NCBI RefSeq assembly: GCF_049310925.1
Contig: NZ_JBMERP010000007.1
Coordinates: 21,069 to 85,068, forward strand
Direction of reading: 5' to 3'
Source of the DNA: Virgibacillus_F sp049310925
GTDB lineage: Bacteria; Bacillota; Bacilli; Bacillales; Amphibacillaceae
DNA length: 64,000 bases
The position numbers and the translations under genes are program-made. Within the stretch, counting starts at the first letter, position 1. Each line of letters begins with the position of its first letter. This document shows, in pieces, positions 7,271 to 15,806 of the stretch. The notes below the pieces were generated by a model that was not told the origin of the DNA, ran no database searches, and saw only the letters and a list, made by a program, of their open reading frames with translations.

Positions 7271-9091
7271 CTATGCCAATTCTTTTTGTATATTGTTGAG
7301 ATCTTCCATTTCTCCACTAACCAATAGTCTGTCTCCTTCTTGAAGAATGGTATTTCCATGCGGCACGACTACCTTCCCGTGCCTGTAAATATGCAGGATA
7401 AGAGACTCTCCAAGAAATGACAGGTTCATAATTGGCTGCTGATTATAATTGGAATTGTTGACAATAATTTCTTTTATGGTCTTATTATGATTTGTTATTA
7501 GACGAACTAGGCCAGGATTATCAATAAGTGCTTTTAATAGGGTTCTAGTTGAATACAATGTGGAGTATATTGTAAACCCTTCCTCAGATAACTGATCCTG
7601 TAATGATGTACTTTCAATCCGTAAGACAACGGTTTTGATACCTAATTCTTTCGCATGCCTGCCTAGTTCAATATTAGTTGCGTCTACTCCAGTTGCTATA
7701 ACAATTTTGTCAGCTTTAAATGCATTATGTTCATCTAGTTGTTCTACCGTTAATTCACTCACATGAATATGTGGGAATAAAGATTCTTCGTTTTCTTGTT
7801 TCTCCTGCGCACTATACAAACGTACAACTGATTTCTCTTCCATCTTATCCCGAGCAACAAGCAAAGTTGCGGCATTGGCGCCTATTATAGAAATTTCCTG
7901 TTGTTTTGGCCCACCATTGGACATCGGAAATAACTTCGTAAACGTAATTGGTGAAATAAGACAGGTTAAAATGGACACTAATATAATTGCTCCATTCAGA
8001 ACATCATCAATAACACCAAGTTCAAGTGCAATAGAAGATGCAGCAATCACAAGACTTAATTTGGATGTAGTTAATATTCCTATACTTAATGTTTCTTTCC
8101 AGGAATACCACTTTTTAAGAACAAGTGCCGGAATCACCTTAGCAAGATACATAAACACTAATAAGATTGGCATTAATAATAATGTTTTTCGATCAACAAA
8201 TAGTTCCCAGATATTCAGCCTAGCTCCAACCATAACGAAAAAGATTGGGATAAAAAATCCGAATCCAAATGAATCCAGTTGCCGGGTGAATTCTTTGTTA
8301 GGAGCAAGCAAAGAAATAATAACTCCTGCTAGGAATGCGCCTAAAATATTTTCTGCACCAATTGTTTCCGACAAAGAAACAAAAAATAAAATAAGCGCAA
8401 ATACTCCTCTGGTTCCTAACTGCACAGTTCCTTTCAACAAATTATCAAACAGTTCGAAGTTGAAATATTTTTTTATCATTTTGTAAGCAAGGAAAACTGC
8501 CAGGAAAAGCACTAATAAAAGCAGGACTTTCATGCCTTCCTGATCACGAAACATAGCGTAAACAGTTAAGAGGATCATAGTTGTAAAATCTGCAATAACA
8601 GTAATGAGCAGAATAACTTGCCCTAATAGCCCCTCGGTGAGATTTTTTTCTTTAATAACCGGTACAACAATACCGAGTGAAACAGTTGATATGATTAAAG
8701 TCATCAAATAAGGATCTTTTATCAAACCGAGCATTACTAATACGTATGACAACAAGAAAGATACACTTATAATCAGACTAAAGATAACGAGCGATACCTT
8801 AATAGGGTTCGGTAAATTTCCATCCTTTTTTTTCTTCTTCTTCTTAAACAAACTAAAGTCGATTTCCAAACCACTAATAAACATTAGGAAAATGAAACCC
8901 AAAAGCGATAACAATTCTAGCATTGGATCTTCTAATATTAGATTAAAACCACTTTTTCCAATTACTAACCCTGCAATGATTTCAGCAATAACAACAGGTA
9001 TAAATCGTAAATTAAACCGTTGTAAAATAATTGGAATAAAAAACGCAATTGCTACGACAATCATTAGGGATGTCAGAGAATGATGCTCCAT
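7271..9091 (-). CDS. Monovalent cation:proton antiporter, CPA2 (KefB-like) family with TrkA-C domain
   Basis: Membrane antiporter of 606 residues. Residues 1-385 form about 12 membrane segments of the Na_H_Exchanger fold (for example GASGVFAL-type helix TRGVFALILFFVSL and NILGAFLAGVIISLL). Then comes a cytoplasmic nucleotide-binding-like region (ISIIGANAATLLVARDKM, about 400-500), and a C-terminal TrkA-C ligand domain (about 525-606: ETIKEIIVNNSNYN... to GDRLLVSG). Such soluble domains usually gate K+ or Na+ exchange in response to nucleotides such as c-di-AMP. It would act in pH or salt homeostasis. The ATG follows AAGTAGGTG. The ion specificity is not readable. Confidence 0.85.
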   Translation of the reverse strand: MEHHSLTSLMIVVAIAFFIPIILQRFNLRFIPVVIAEIIAGLVIGKSGFNLILEDPMLELLSLLGFIFLMFISGLEIDFSLFKKKKKKKDGNLPNPIKVSLVIFSLIISVSFLLSYVLVMLGLIKDPYLMTLIISTVSLGIVVPVIKEKNLTEGLLGQVILLITVIADFTTMILLTVYAMFRDQEGMKVLLLLVLFLAVFLAYKMIKKYFNFELFDNLLKGTVQLGTRGVFALILFFVSLSETIGAENILGAFLAGVIISLLAPNKEFTRQLDSFGFGFFIPIFFVMVGARLNIWELFVDRKTLLLMPILLVFMYLAKVIPALVLKKWYSWKETLSIGILTTSKLSLVIAASSIALELGVIDDVLNGAIILVSILTCLISPITFTKLFPMSNGGPKQQEISIIGANAATLLVARDKMEEKSVVRLYSAQEKQENEESLFPHIHVSELTVEQLDEHNAFKADKIVIATGVDATNIELGRHAKELGIKTVVLRIESTSLQDQLSEEGFTIYSTLYSTRTLLKALIDNPGLVRLITNHNKTIKEIIVNNSNYNQQPIMNLSFLGESLILHIYRHGKVVVPHGNTILQEGDRLLVSGEMEDLNNIQKELA

Positions 9092-9255
9092 AAAACACCT
9101 ACTTCTAAATTATATACCAATAAGCCTACCGAATTTTGGATGTTTTTACAATAGAATTGTTTCAAAGAAATTCATACCATGCTCTTTTCGTGACAAACTA
9201 CCTTTAACAGGAGGAATATCTTCCTATGAAAAAAAGTTTGAAAGGAGCATGATTA

Positions 9256-9426
9256 ATGGATGAAAAGAAGAAAGCGTCTGACACTAGGAAACCTGAAATT
9301 GAAAGAGAGAATACTACTGAAGTGGAACACAGCACCCCCCATCCCCAAGAGAAAAGCCTTAGAGATGTAAACTTTGCCCCAAGTGAGAATACGTATATAT
9401 CTGGACGGAATCAACCAAATGACTAA
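9256..9426 (+). CDS. Small hydrophilic protein of 56 residues, unknown
   Basis: ATG at 9256 stands 8 bases after GGAG (AAAGGAGC at 9241-9248) and reads MDEKKKASDTRKPEIER... to NQPND, then TAA. The product is strongly charged with no membrane segment and several Pro, Glu and Lys, so probably disordered. The reverse-strand frame over the same bases has no ribosome site and unlikely composition. I do not recognise the protein. A copy of a dispersed repeat follows about 45 bases after the stop. Confidence 0.5.
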   Translation: MDEKKKASDTRKPEIERENTTEVEHSTPHPQEKSLRDVNFAPSENTYISGRNQPND

Positions 9427-9470
9427 AAAAGAAGATAAACAGAAAAAAGACAAGATGTAGATAAAGGACA

Positions 9471-9585
9471 GAAGGAAGCCGGGTGTTGACTTATCGTACG
9501 AAGGTGAGGGAAGTATCGCTAGTCTCTGGGCGCTGGAGCTAGATGTGGCTGTTACTGTATGCAAGCTTAACAAAGCAAATTTTTT
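9471..9585 (+). repeat. Dispersed repeat, copy 1 (3' part)
   Basis: The segment starting GAAGGAAGCC and running through TTGACTTATCGTACGAAGG to TGCAAGCTTAACAAAGCAAA matches 50366-50475 almost base for base, with few differences. The 5' part present in the 50 kb copy is missing here, though GATAAAGGA upstream still aligns. No coding capacity or transposase is visible. Confidence 0.8.
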
Positions 9586-9592
9586 ATACTAT

Positions 9593-9627
9593 AAAAAATC
9601 CCTAGCCCGTAATTAAATTGGGTAGGA
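9593..9627 (-). terminator. Intrinsic terminator after the SDR gene
   Basis: On the minus strand CCTACCC and GGGCTAGG pair with one bulged base and are followed by GATTTTTT. It lies 20-50 bases past the stop of the gene at 9645-10406. Confidence 0.7.
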
Positions 9628-9644
9628 ACTTATTTTTGTAAAAC

Positions 9645-10406
9645 TTAAATACCAAACGTGTTTCCTCCATTAACTGACAGCGATTGCCCAGTAATGAACT
9701 TTGCCTCTTGAGAACTTAAAAAGACTACCATATTAGCAATATCGTCAGGCTCACCCATTTCCCGGAGAGGAACACCCTGTCTGTAACCATCGTATTTAGC
9801 AGAGTCTTTATCTTCATGCCGTTCAACAGGTATAAAGCCAGGATTGACTAGATTTACAGTTATCCCAGAAGCTCCTAACTCATTTGCCCAAGAACGTGTC
9901 ATGCCAATTTGAGAAGACTTTGCTGTTACGTAATTTGCAAAGTTCGGATTGCCTAATTGAACAACTTCACTGCAAATATTGATGATTCTACCTTCTTTTT
10001 TCTTCTTCATCCCTGGTAAAATTGCTTTCGTTAATAATAAAGGAGCTTTTACAAAAAAATGAAGCTGATCCAGATAATCGTTCCAAGTGCTATCCTCAAT
10101 CGACAGTTCTGGCTGAGGCCCAGTTGCATTGTTCACCAAAATATCAATGGTCCCCTTACACTTTTCCTGAGATTCTTCGATTAAAGCAGTCACCGCTGCT
10201 TCGTTGGTAATATCACCTTTTACCGCAAGAGCTTGTCCACCATTAGATTGTATGTGCTCTACTGTTTTTTCTGCCATTTCCTTATTGTTAGCATAATTAA
10301 TAATAACCATTGCTCCTGCTTCAGCCAGATTCATACTTATAACTTTTCCAAGGCCTCTTGATCCACCGGTTACCAGTGCAATTTTTCCTTCCAAACGCTG
10401 ATTCAT
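9645..10406 (-). CDS. Short-chain dehydrogenase/reductase, FabG-like
   Basis: NAD(P)-dependent oxidoreductase of 253 residues with the classic SDR layout: the cofactor loop TGGSRGLG (13-20), NNATG (92-96, a variant of NNAG), catalytic Ser146 in ICSEV, and Tyr159/Lys163 in YVTAK. The C-terminal GGNTFGI is typical of the FabG/3-oxoacyl reductase branch. A perfect AAGGAGGAATT ribosome site precedes the ATG. It is a single gene with its own terminator. No fatty-acid genes are nearby, so the substrate is unknown; 3-oxoacyl-ACP, a sugar or an alcohol are all possible. Confidence 0.85.
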   Translation of the reverse strand: MNQRLEGKIALVTGGSRGLGKVISMNLAEAGAMVIINYANNKEMAEKTVEHIQSNGGQALAVKGDITNEAAVTALIEESQEKCKGTIDILVNNATGPQPELSIEDSTWNDYLDQLHFFVKAPLLLTKAILPGMKKKKEGRIINICSEVVQLGNPNFANYVTAKSSQIGMTRSWANELGASGITVNLVNPGFIPVERHEDKDSAKYDGYRQGVPLREMGEPDDIANMVVFLSSQEAKFITGQSLSVNGGNTFGI

Positions 10407-10587
10407 GCAATTCCTCCTTACTTATGTATGGTTTCTTTTTAGTTTAGCTTAATTCTATGTTGATTAAAAATATAATCTAAAAGATTTACACATTCCCCCG
10501 AGATTGTTTCTTTCTTGACACCAATTTATGATTTTAATATAATTTTCCCACAATTAAAATTTCAGAGAATAAAAGGAAAGAGTTAAA

Positions 10588-11473
10588 GTGAAAGAAAATA
10601 ATAGCCTTGAACAATTTGGCTACAAACAGGAATTAAAGCGTTCATTGTCCTTTTGGGACTTACTTATTTATGGGTTAATATTTATGGTACCAATAGCACC
10701 TATTTAACCCTGATACCTTCAGTATGAGTGTTGTCATGGGTGCAGTTTCTATTGCAGTGTTAAGCTTCTTAGGTTTTGATGCAATTTCTACATTGTCAGA
10801 GGAGTCAGCTGATGGCCCCAAAGCAGTCGGTAAGGCAACGATTTACTCCCTGTTAATTGTTGGTGTATTATTTATGGTACAAACGTGGGTTGCAGCTTTA
10901 ATCTTTCCTAATTTCAATGACTTTGAAGATATAGGAACTGCTTTCTATCAAGTTGCAGAGATCGCTGGCGGTGAATGGCTAGGTGTGCTAACTGCACTAG
11001 CTACTGCTATAGCTTGGGGGATTGCTGATGCCCTTGTTGCACAAGTCGCGATTTCCAGAGTCCTGTTCAGCATGGGACGCGATCGCAAACTCCCAGCTTT
11101 CCTGGCTAAGGTTCAACCTAAACATAAAACACCTTATGCCAGTATTATTGTAGTAGCTATTATTTCACTTATCGTTGGGTTATTGTTCATGGGTGATATT
11201 GGTATATTGTCATCATTCGTTAACTTTGGTGCTTTAACTGCATTCCTTTTCCTACATGTAAGTGTATTTTCCCATTACATTGTCAAAAGCAAAAGCAGAA
11301 ATTTCTGGAGTCACTTAGTACTCCCACTAATTGGTTTTATTGTAATGGGCTATGTATGGTTAAACTTAGCAACACAAGCAAAAGTACTTGGCTTTAGCTG
11401 GATTGCAATTGGTGTCGTAATTACTTTATACTTTGCTTTAACCAAAAAAGATGCAAAAATTGATTTAGACTAG
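10588..11473 (+). pseudogene. APC-family amino-acid permease, internally deleted and frameshifted
   Basis: The intact N-terminus starts at GTG 10588 after AAAGGAAAG and reads MKENNSLEQFGYKQEL...LIYGLIFMVPIAP, then stops at TAA 10705. In the next frame the text continues as LFNPDTFSMSVVMGAVSIAVLSFLGFDAISTLSEE and runs cleanly to 11473, giving the second half of an APC transporter (GFDAISTLSEE is a family hallmark). Relative to normal permeases of about 470 residues, 150-200 residues in the middle are missing, so a deletion of roughly half a kilobase joined two frames. The acetamidase gene follows 37 bases on. The pair was probably an amide or amino-acid uptake and hydrolysis unit. Confidence 0.85.
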
Positions 11474-11510
11474 TTTATTCATTAAAAATATCTAAAGGAG
11501 CGTGAAACAG

Positions 11511-12467
11511 ATGAGTATTCATCATCATAATCACACACATTTAACTATTCATGATATGAAGTCCCATATGCATTACGGTTGGGACAAGGATATTAAACCG
11601 ATTGCAGAGGTGGATTCTGGGCAAACCATCACATATGATATTTTAGAGTGTTCAGGTGGTCAGTTTTCTAAGAATTCTACTTCAGCTGATCTTGAAAACC
11701 TGGATTTTGAAAAAATTAATCCAGTAGCTGGACCGGTATATGTTAAGGGAGCACAACCTGGAGATACATTAGAAGTAGAAATGCTTAATTTCAGACAGCT
11801 TGAATGGGGATGGACTGGTATTATTCCTGGATTCGGACTGTTAGCAGATGAATTTAAAGAGCCCTATTTAAAAACGTATGATTTATCACGAGCCAATACA
11901 ACAGAATTTCTCCCGGGGATTGATTTATTTATTAAACCATTCCCCGGCACAATTGGGGTTGCATTACCTGAAGAAGGAAACTTTAGTGTTGTTCCTCCAA
12001 GGAAAAACGGTGGAAATATGGATATACGCCATTTAACCCGTGGAACGAAACTATACTTACCTGTCGGGGTTGAGGGTGCATTGTTTTCCATTGGTGATAC
12101 ACATGCTGCCCAAGGTGATGGAGAGGTATGCGGCACTGCCATTGAAGCTTCAATGGAAACAACGGTGCGTTTCAAGTTGCATAAAGGTAAAACCATTGCC
12201 GAGCCACGGTACGAAATTCCAGGAGCTCCAACACCTGAAGCGGATAGCAAAGGATACTATGTGACAACAGGACATGGAACCAGTCTTGTGGAAGCATCAA
12301 AAAATGCCATTCGCTACATGATTGAACATATCGTTGACACATACGGAATGTCGGACCAAGAGGCGTATGTACTCTGCAGCGTTGCCGTCGACCTCAGAAT
12401 AAGTGAAATAGTTGATATGCCAAACATGCTCGTATCAGCCTTCCTACCAAATGCAATATTTAAGTAA
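11511..12467 (+). CDS. Acetamidase/formamidase family protein
   Basis: Hydrolase of the FmdA/AmdA family that splits short-chain amides to ammonia and the acid in the cytoplasm. It has 318 residues from ATG at 11511, about 10 bases after AAAGGAG; the GTG at 11502 is too close to that site. Family landmarks are VYVKGAQPGDTLEV, WGWTGIIPGFG, RKNGGNMDIRHL, GDTHAAQGDGEVCGTAIE and the terminal SVAVDLRISEIVDMPN. The His-rich N-terminus (HHHNHTHLTIH) may bind metal. It follows a broken permease and ends in a strong terminator. Whether formamide or acetamide is the better substrate cannot be told. Confidence 0.9.
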   Translation: MSIHHHNHTHLTIHDMKSHMHYGWDKDIKPIAEVDSGQTITYDILECSGGQFSKNSTSADLENLDFEKINPVAGPVYVKGAQPGDTLEVEMLNFRQLEWGWTGIIPGFGLLADEFKEPYLKTYDLSRANTTEFLPGIDLFIKPFPGTIGVALPEEGNFSVVPPRKNGGNMDIRHLTRGTKLYLPVGVEGALFSIGDTHAAQGDGEVCGTAIEASMETTVRFKLHKGKTIAEPRYEIPGAPTPEADSKGYYVTTGHGTSLVEASKNAIRYMIEHIVDTYGMSDQEAYVLCSVAVDLRISEIVDMPNMLVSAFLPNAIFK

Positions 12468-12473
12468 TCATTT

Positions 12474-12502
12474 AAAGGCTTACACAAAGTAAGCCTTTTT
12501 TT
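12474..12502 (+). terminator. Intrinsic terminator after acetamidase
   Basis: AAAGGCTTAC and GTAAGCCTTT pair around a four-base loop and end in a T run at 12495-12502, directly after the acetamidase stop. Confidence 0.85.
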
Positions 12503-12967
12503 AATGGCAAACACCCCCAATCATTATTCGACAAATTCCGAGTGGCGCCTGGCACTTTCTCCAGGTTTATCCAAATCTCCATTTATCCGGATTTGAGAGT
12601 CTGAGAGCATCTCTGAAGCGATGAGAGGTATATATCTCTAAATGACAGCGCTTACCATTGTTATATCGCTTATATGCACCTGACTTGTGTAAAAACCCTT
12701 GAACTATATGTGTGAAGTGGTATTATAACTACGGTAAGACAAAAGAAAAATAGACCTTTTATACAATTTAAGTAATGTTTTTTTAAAACCAAAATATAAA
12801 TAAAAGATTGATGTATTTATCAAACGCACCCATACGAATAAAAGGAATTCCAATCCTTATAAGAAAAATACATGAATCAAATAATTAATGAACCTACTTA
12901 AACCGATTTTCCTCAATTTATAAAAACATGAGGCATCAATGAATCAAAACTAGAAGGAAGTGTTGAC
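12503..12967 (+). other. 465-base intergenic region and long leader upstream of proBA
   Basis: No gene is seen here. A degenerate copy of the GGTGCCAGGCACC palindrome is at 12544-12556. A cre-like TGACAGCGCTTACC is at 12643-12656. The best promoter is at 12699-12726, which leaves about 235 bases of AT-rich untranslated leader. I looked for a proline T-box, as known upstream of some Bacillus pro genes, and did not find its conserved antiterminator sequence. No strong terminator hairpin is present in the leader. Confidence 0.5.
12699..12726 (+). promoter_or_regulatory. Candidate sigma-A promoter for proBA
   Basis: TTGAAC (12699-12704), a 16-base spacer and TATTAT (12721-12726). It is the only good match in the region and points toward proB. 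Confidence 0.4.
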
Positions 12968-14116
12968 TTGACACCTGATATTGAAGCACAACGCATCGTA
13001 ATTAAAATTGGAAGTAGTTCACTTACCAGTATGAATGGAGAAGTGAGCAGAAGAAAACTTGAGAAGATTGTGGAAGAAGTTGTTCGTCTAAAAGATGACG
13101 GACATGAAGTCTTGCTCGTTTCCTCTGGGGCTGTGGCAGCCGGGTACCGCAGACTTGGTTTTCTCACCCGACCAGATTCACTACCTGAAAAACAAGCATC
13201 TGCATCTGTTGGTCAGGGTCTACTAATTGAAACCTACTCAGATATCTTCATCTCACATGGCTACGTCGCTTCACAAATATTAATTACACGAAGTGACTTT
13301 TCTGATGAACTTCGGTACAACAATGCAAGAAATACCATTAATGTATTACTTGAAAGAGGTATTGTACCCATAGTTAATGAAAATGACACAATCTCTATGG
13401 ATTTCTTGAAATTCGGGGATAACGACACATTATCAGCAAAGGTTGCAGGGCTTGTTGATGCCGATCAACTAATTATTTTATCTGATATTGATGGTTTATA
13501 CGACGCTGACCCACGAAAAGATGAAAATGCTAAATTATTGCGCGAAGTTCATGAAATCACACCTGAGATTGAAGCTGCTGCTGGTGATCCTGGAAGTGCA
13601 AATGGTACCGGCGGAATGAAATCCAAAATTGACGCCATTAAAATTGCTATGGCATCTGGAATAACATCTTTCTTGGGTAATGCATCATCAAAAAACATAG
13701 TTTATGACGCTGTACATCAAGAAGCAAAGGGGTCATACTTTGAACCACAGAGTTCCCTTCAGAATTTAAATCATAAAGAACAGTGGATTGCTTTCAACTC
13801 CGGTCCTGAAGGTGAAGTGACAGTTAACCATACAATTAGAGAAGCAATAATTAATGATAAGATCAGCTTAGCTCCGACAGACATTCACTCGATAAGTGGA
13901 CGATTCGATAAAGGAGCTGTTGTGACGATTATAGATGTCGAAGGTGAAATAATTGGTCTAGGCGTCGTAAGCTATTCTTCCCAAGCTTTAAACAGATTAA
14001 TTAACCAAACTGAGGTTGAACTGAAAAACTATGAAAATGTCGCCATTGAAAGTAAACATCTGGTATGTCATTTAGATGCAGAAGTACCTGTAAACAATTT
14101 AATTACAACAACTTAA
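12968..14116 (+). CDS. proB: Glutamate 5-kinase
   Basis: First step of proline synthesis: ATP-dependent phosphorylation of L-glutamate. It has 382 residues. The amino-acid kinase domain (about 8-255) has IKIGSSSLT, VSSGAVAAGYRRLG, NENDTIS and GTGGMKSKIDA; the C-terminal PUA domain (about 280-375) includes GRFDKGAVVTIID and GLGVVSYSS. It starts at TTG 12968, seven bases after GAAGGAAG; the earlier TTG at 12963 runs into a stop. It is followed after 14 bases by proA, so the two form an operon. In halotolerant bacilli proline is also an osmoprotectant, but the sequence does not show which role applies. Confidence 0.95.
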   Translation: MTPDIEAQRIVIKIGSSSLTSMNGEVSRRKLEKIVEEVVRLKDDGHEVLLVSSGAVAAGYRRLGFLTRPDSLPEKQASASVGQGLLIETYSDIFISHGYVASQILITRSDFSDELRYNNARNTINVLLERGIVPIVNENDTISMDFLKFGDNDTLSAKVAGLVDADQLIILSDIDGLYDADPRKDENAKLLREVHEITPEIEAAAGDPGSANGTGGMKSKIDAIKIAMASGITSFLGNASSKNIVYDAVHQEAKGSYFEPQSSLQNLNHKEQWIAFNSGPEGEVTVNHTIREAIINDKISLAPTDIHSISGRFDKGAVVTIIDVEGEIIGLGVVSYSSQALNRLINQTEVELKNYENVAIESKHLVCHLDAEVPVNNLITTT

Positions 14117-14130
14117 CCTGGAGGGATTAG

Positions 14131-15393
14131 ATGACCGTTTCAACTGAAAAAGTGAACGTGGAAGAACAAGCTAAACTTGCCAAAAAAGCTGCTAAAACCT
14201 TATCTATATTAACAACAGAAGAAAAGAATGAAGCACTTCTGACACTTGCCGACACATTAGATAATGGCTATGAAACAATTTTAAAAGCGAATGAAGAAGA
14301 TTTAAAACTTGGGCATGAAAAAGGCTATGACGAGGCATTTATTGACCGTTTAACACTTACTAAAGAAAGAATTGAGGAATTTGCTCAAGGTCTGCGTGAT
14401 GTTGCTAAATTAGATGACCCAACTGGGATTGTTCAATCTGACTGGACCCTTGATAACGGGTTAAACGTTCAACAGATTACCGTGCCACTTGGTGTTATTG
14501 GAATGATCTATGAAGCACGTCCAAATGTAACTGTAGATGCTACTGGTCTTGCATTAAAGTCAGGTAATGCGATTGTCTTAAAAGGTGGATCATCAGCAAT
14601 AACTTCCAACAAGGCTATTGTAGAAGTTATCCATCAAGGGTTAGAAAAAACGAAGATACCAAAAGAAGCTGTTCAATTTATTGCAAGTACTGATCGCGCA
14701 GCAACACAACAGTTATTCACTATGAAAGAACATATCGATGTACTTATTCCTCGAGGAGGCGGTTCATTGATTAAGGCAGTTGTAAACAATGCAACAGTTC
14801 CAGTCTTGGAAACAGGTGTTGGTAATTGTCATCTTTATATTGATGTAGATGCAGATGTTCAAAAAGCATTAGCTATTCTAGTCAACGCAAAAACAGACCG
14901 TCCAGCAGTTTGTAATGCAATTGAAACCGTTATTGTTCATCAGGACTGGCTTGAGGCAAATAAAGTTGCACTAATTGAAACACTTAAGCAAAACGACATC
15001 AATGTTCATGGTGACGATACTATCGTAGAAATGATACCTGGCGCAGTTCCTGCCAATGAAGGTGACTGGGCAAATGAATATTTAAGCAAAGATATTGCGA
15101 TTAAAACAGAAGCAAATGTGACGGATGCAATCGAGCACATCGAACTTTATGGCACAAAGCACTCAGAGTCAATAATTACTGAGAACAAAAAAACTGCTGA
15201 GATATTTATGAAACTAGTTGATGCCGCTGCATTGTACCATAATGCTTCTACTCGTTTTACTGACGGTAGCGCGTTAGGATTTGGGGCAGAGATCGGAATC
15301 TCAACTCAAAAGTTACATGCACGTGGCCCAATGGGACTACCTGCTCTAACTACAATAAAGTATTTAATGCATGGGAACGGACAAATCAGATAG
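14131..15393 (+). CDS. proA: Glutamate-5-semialdehyde dehydrogenase (gamma-glutamyl phosphate reductase)
   Basis: Second step of proline synthesis: NADPH-dependent reduction of gamma-glutamyl phosphate to the semialdehyde. It has 420 residues, standard length. The aldehyde-dehydrogenase fold shows VPLGVIGMIYEARPNVT (118-134), LKGGSSA (150-156), IPRGGGSLI (206-214) and the catalytic Cys261 in DRPAVCNAIET. The start is ATG after CTGGAGGG, 14 bases past proB. It ends in a strong terminator. Its product cyclises spontaneously and needs a ProC-type reductase, which is not in this window. Confidence 0.96.
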   Translation: MTVSTEKVNVEEQAKLAKKAAKTLSILTTEEKNEALLTLADTLDNGYETILKANEEDLKLGHEKGYDEAFIDRLTLTKERIEEFAQGLRDVAKLDDPTGIVQSDWTLDNGLNVQQITVPLGVIGMIYEARPNVTVDATGLALKSGNAIVLKGGSSAITSNKAIVEVIHQGLEKTKIPKEAVQFIASTDRAATQQLFTMKEHIDVLIPRGGGSLIKAVVNNATVPVLETGVGNCHLYIDVDADVQKALAILVNAKTDRPAVCNAIETVIVHQDWLEANKVALIETLKQNDINVHGDDTIVEMIPGAVPANEGDWANEYLSKDIAIKTEANVTDAIEHIELYGTKHSESIITENKKTAEIFMKLVDAAALYHNASTRFTDGSALGFGAEIGISTQKLHARGPMGLPALTTIKYLMHGNGQIR

Positions 15394-15399
15394 ACAAAA

Positions 15400-15440
15400 A
15401 GAAACCAGGGGGATTAAATTTAATCCTCCTGGTTTCTTTT
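15400..15440 (+). terminator. Intrinsic terminator after proBA
   Basis: AGAAACCAGG...GGATTAAA pairs with TTTAATCC...CCTGGTTTCT, nearly perfect, and is followed by TTTT. It starts seven bases after the proA stop. Confidence 0.9.
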
Positions 15441-15722
15441 ATAAAATTTGTCCAACGTTTAATTTTCTCAAGTATCCTGATCCTTTTTTTGCTATTTGCT
15501 CAATCAGATTATACAAAACAAATATGCATCGGATGAATAGTAATATCTTTTTTAGTAGTACTTATACAGAGCCTTTACAGTAAGTTTATTGCACCATGGT
15601 TCCACCATTTTGCCTTAACTATCCTTGGAAAACATCCAGCTTTTATTTCACATTGGTTCTAAGCCAGTCAAAATTGATAGAACATATCTAAAAGTAAATT
15701 TTAAATCCACGTCCGCTCTTCC
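15441..15722. other. Intergenic stretch between convergent proA and the LacI gene
   Basis: 282 bases of AT-rich DNA with no open frame that has a ribosome site and no recognisable motif. I see nothing in it. Confidence 0.5.
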
Positions 15723-15769
15723 ATAAAACATAAAGTAGACCGATCAATACCGTCTACTTTATGTTTTAT
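15723..15769 (-). terminator. Intrinsic terminator after the LacI-family gene
   Basis: A perfect 18-bp stem (15723-15740 with 15752-15769), ending in ATAAAA on one side and TTTTAT on the other. It lies 38 bases past the regulator stop at 15807. Confidence 0.8.
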
Positions 15770-15806
15770 AGTTCTTCTCCAACTATATACCATGATGATA
15801 TTATAA

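Noticed and set aside
7249..7274. Hairpin ATAGGCAC/GTGCCTAT as a terminator of the CPA2 antiporter gene
   Set aside because: The stem overlaps the stop codon and no T run follows on the minus strand.
9253..9573. 106-codon minus-strand frame
   Set aside because: It is antisense to the small charged protein and to a dispersed repeat, has no ribosome site, and its Ser/Phe-rich product looks like a shadow.
12503..12967. Possible proline T-box before proBA
   Set aside because: The conserved T-box antiterminator sequence and a following terminator are absent.
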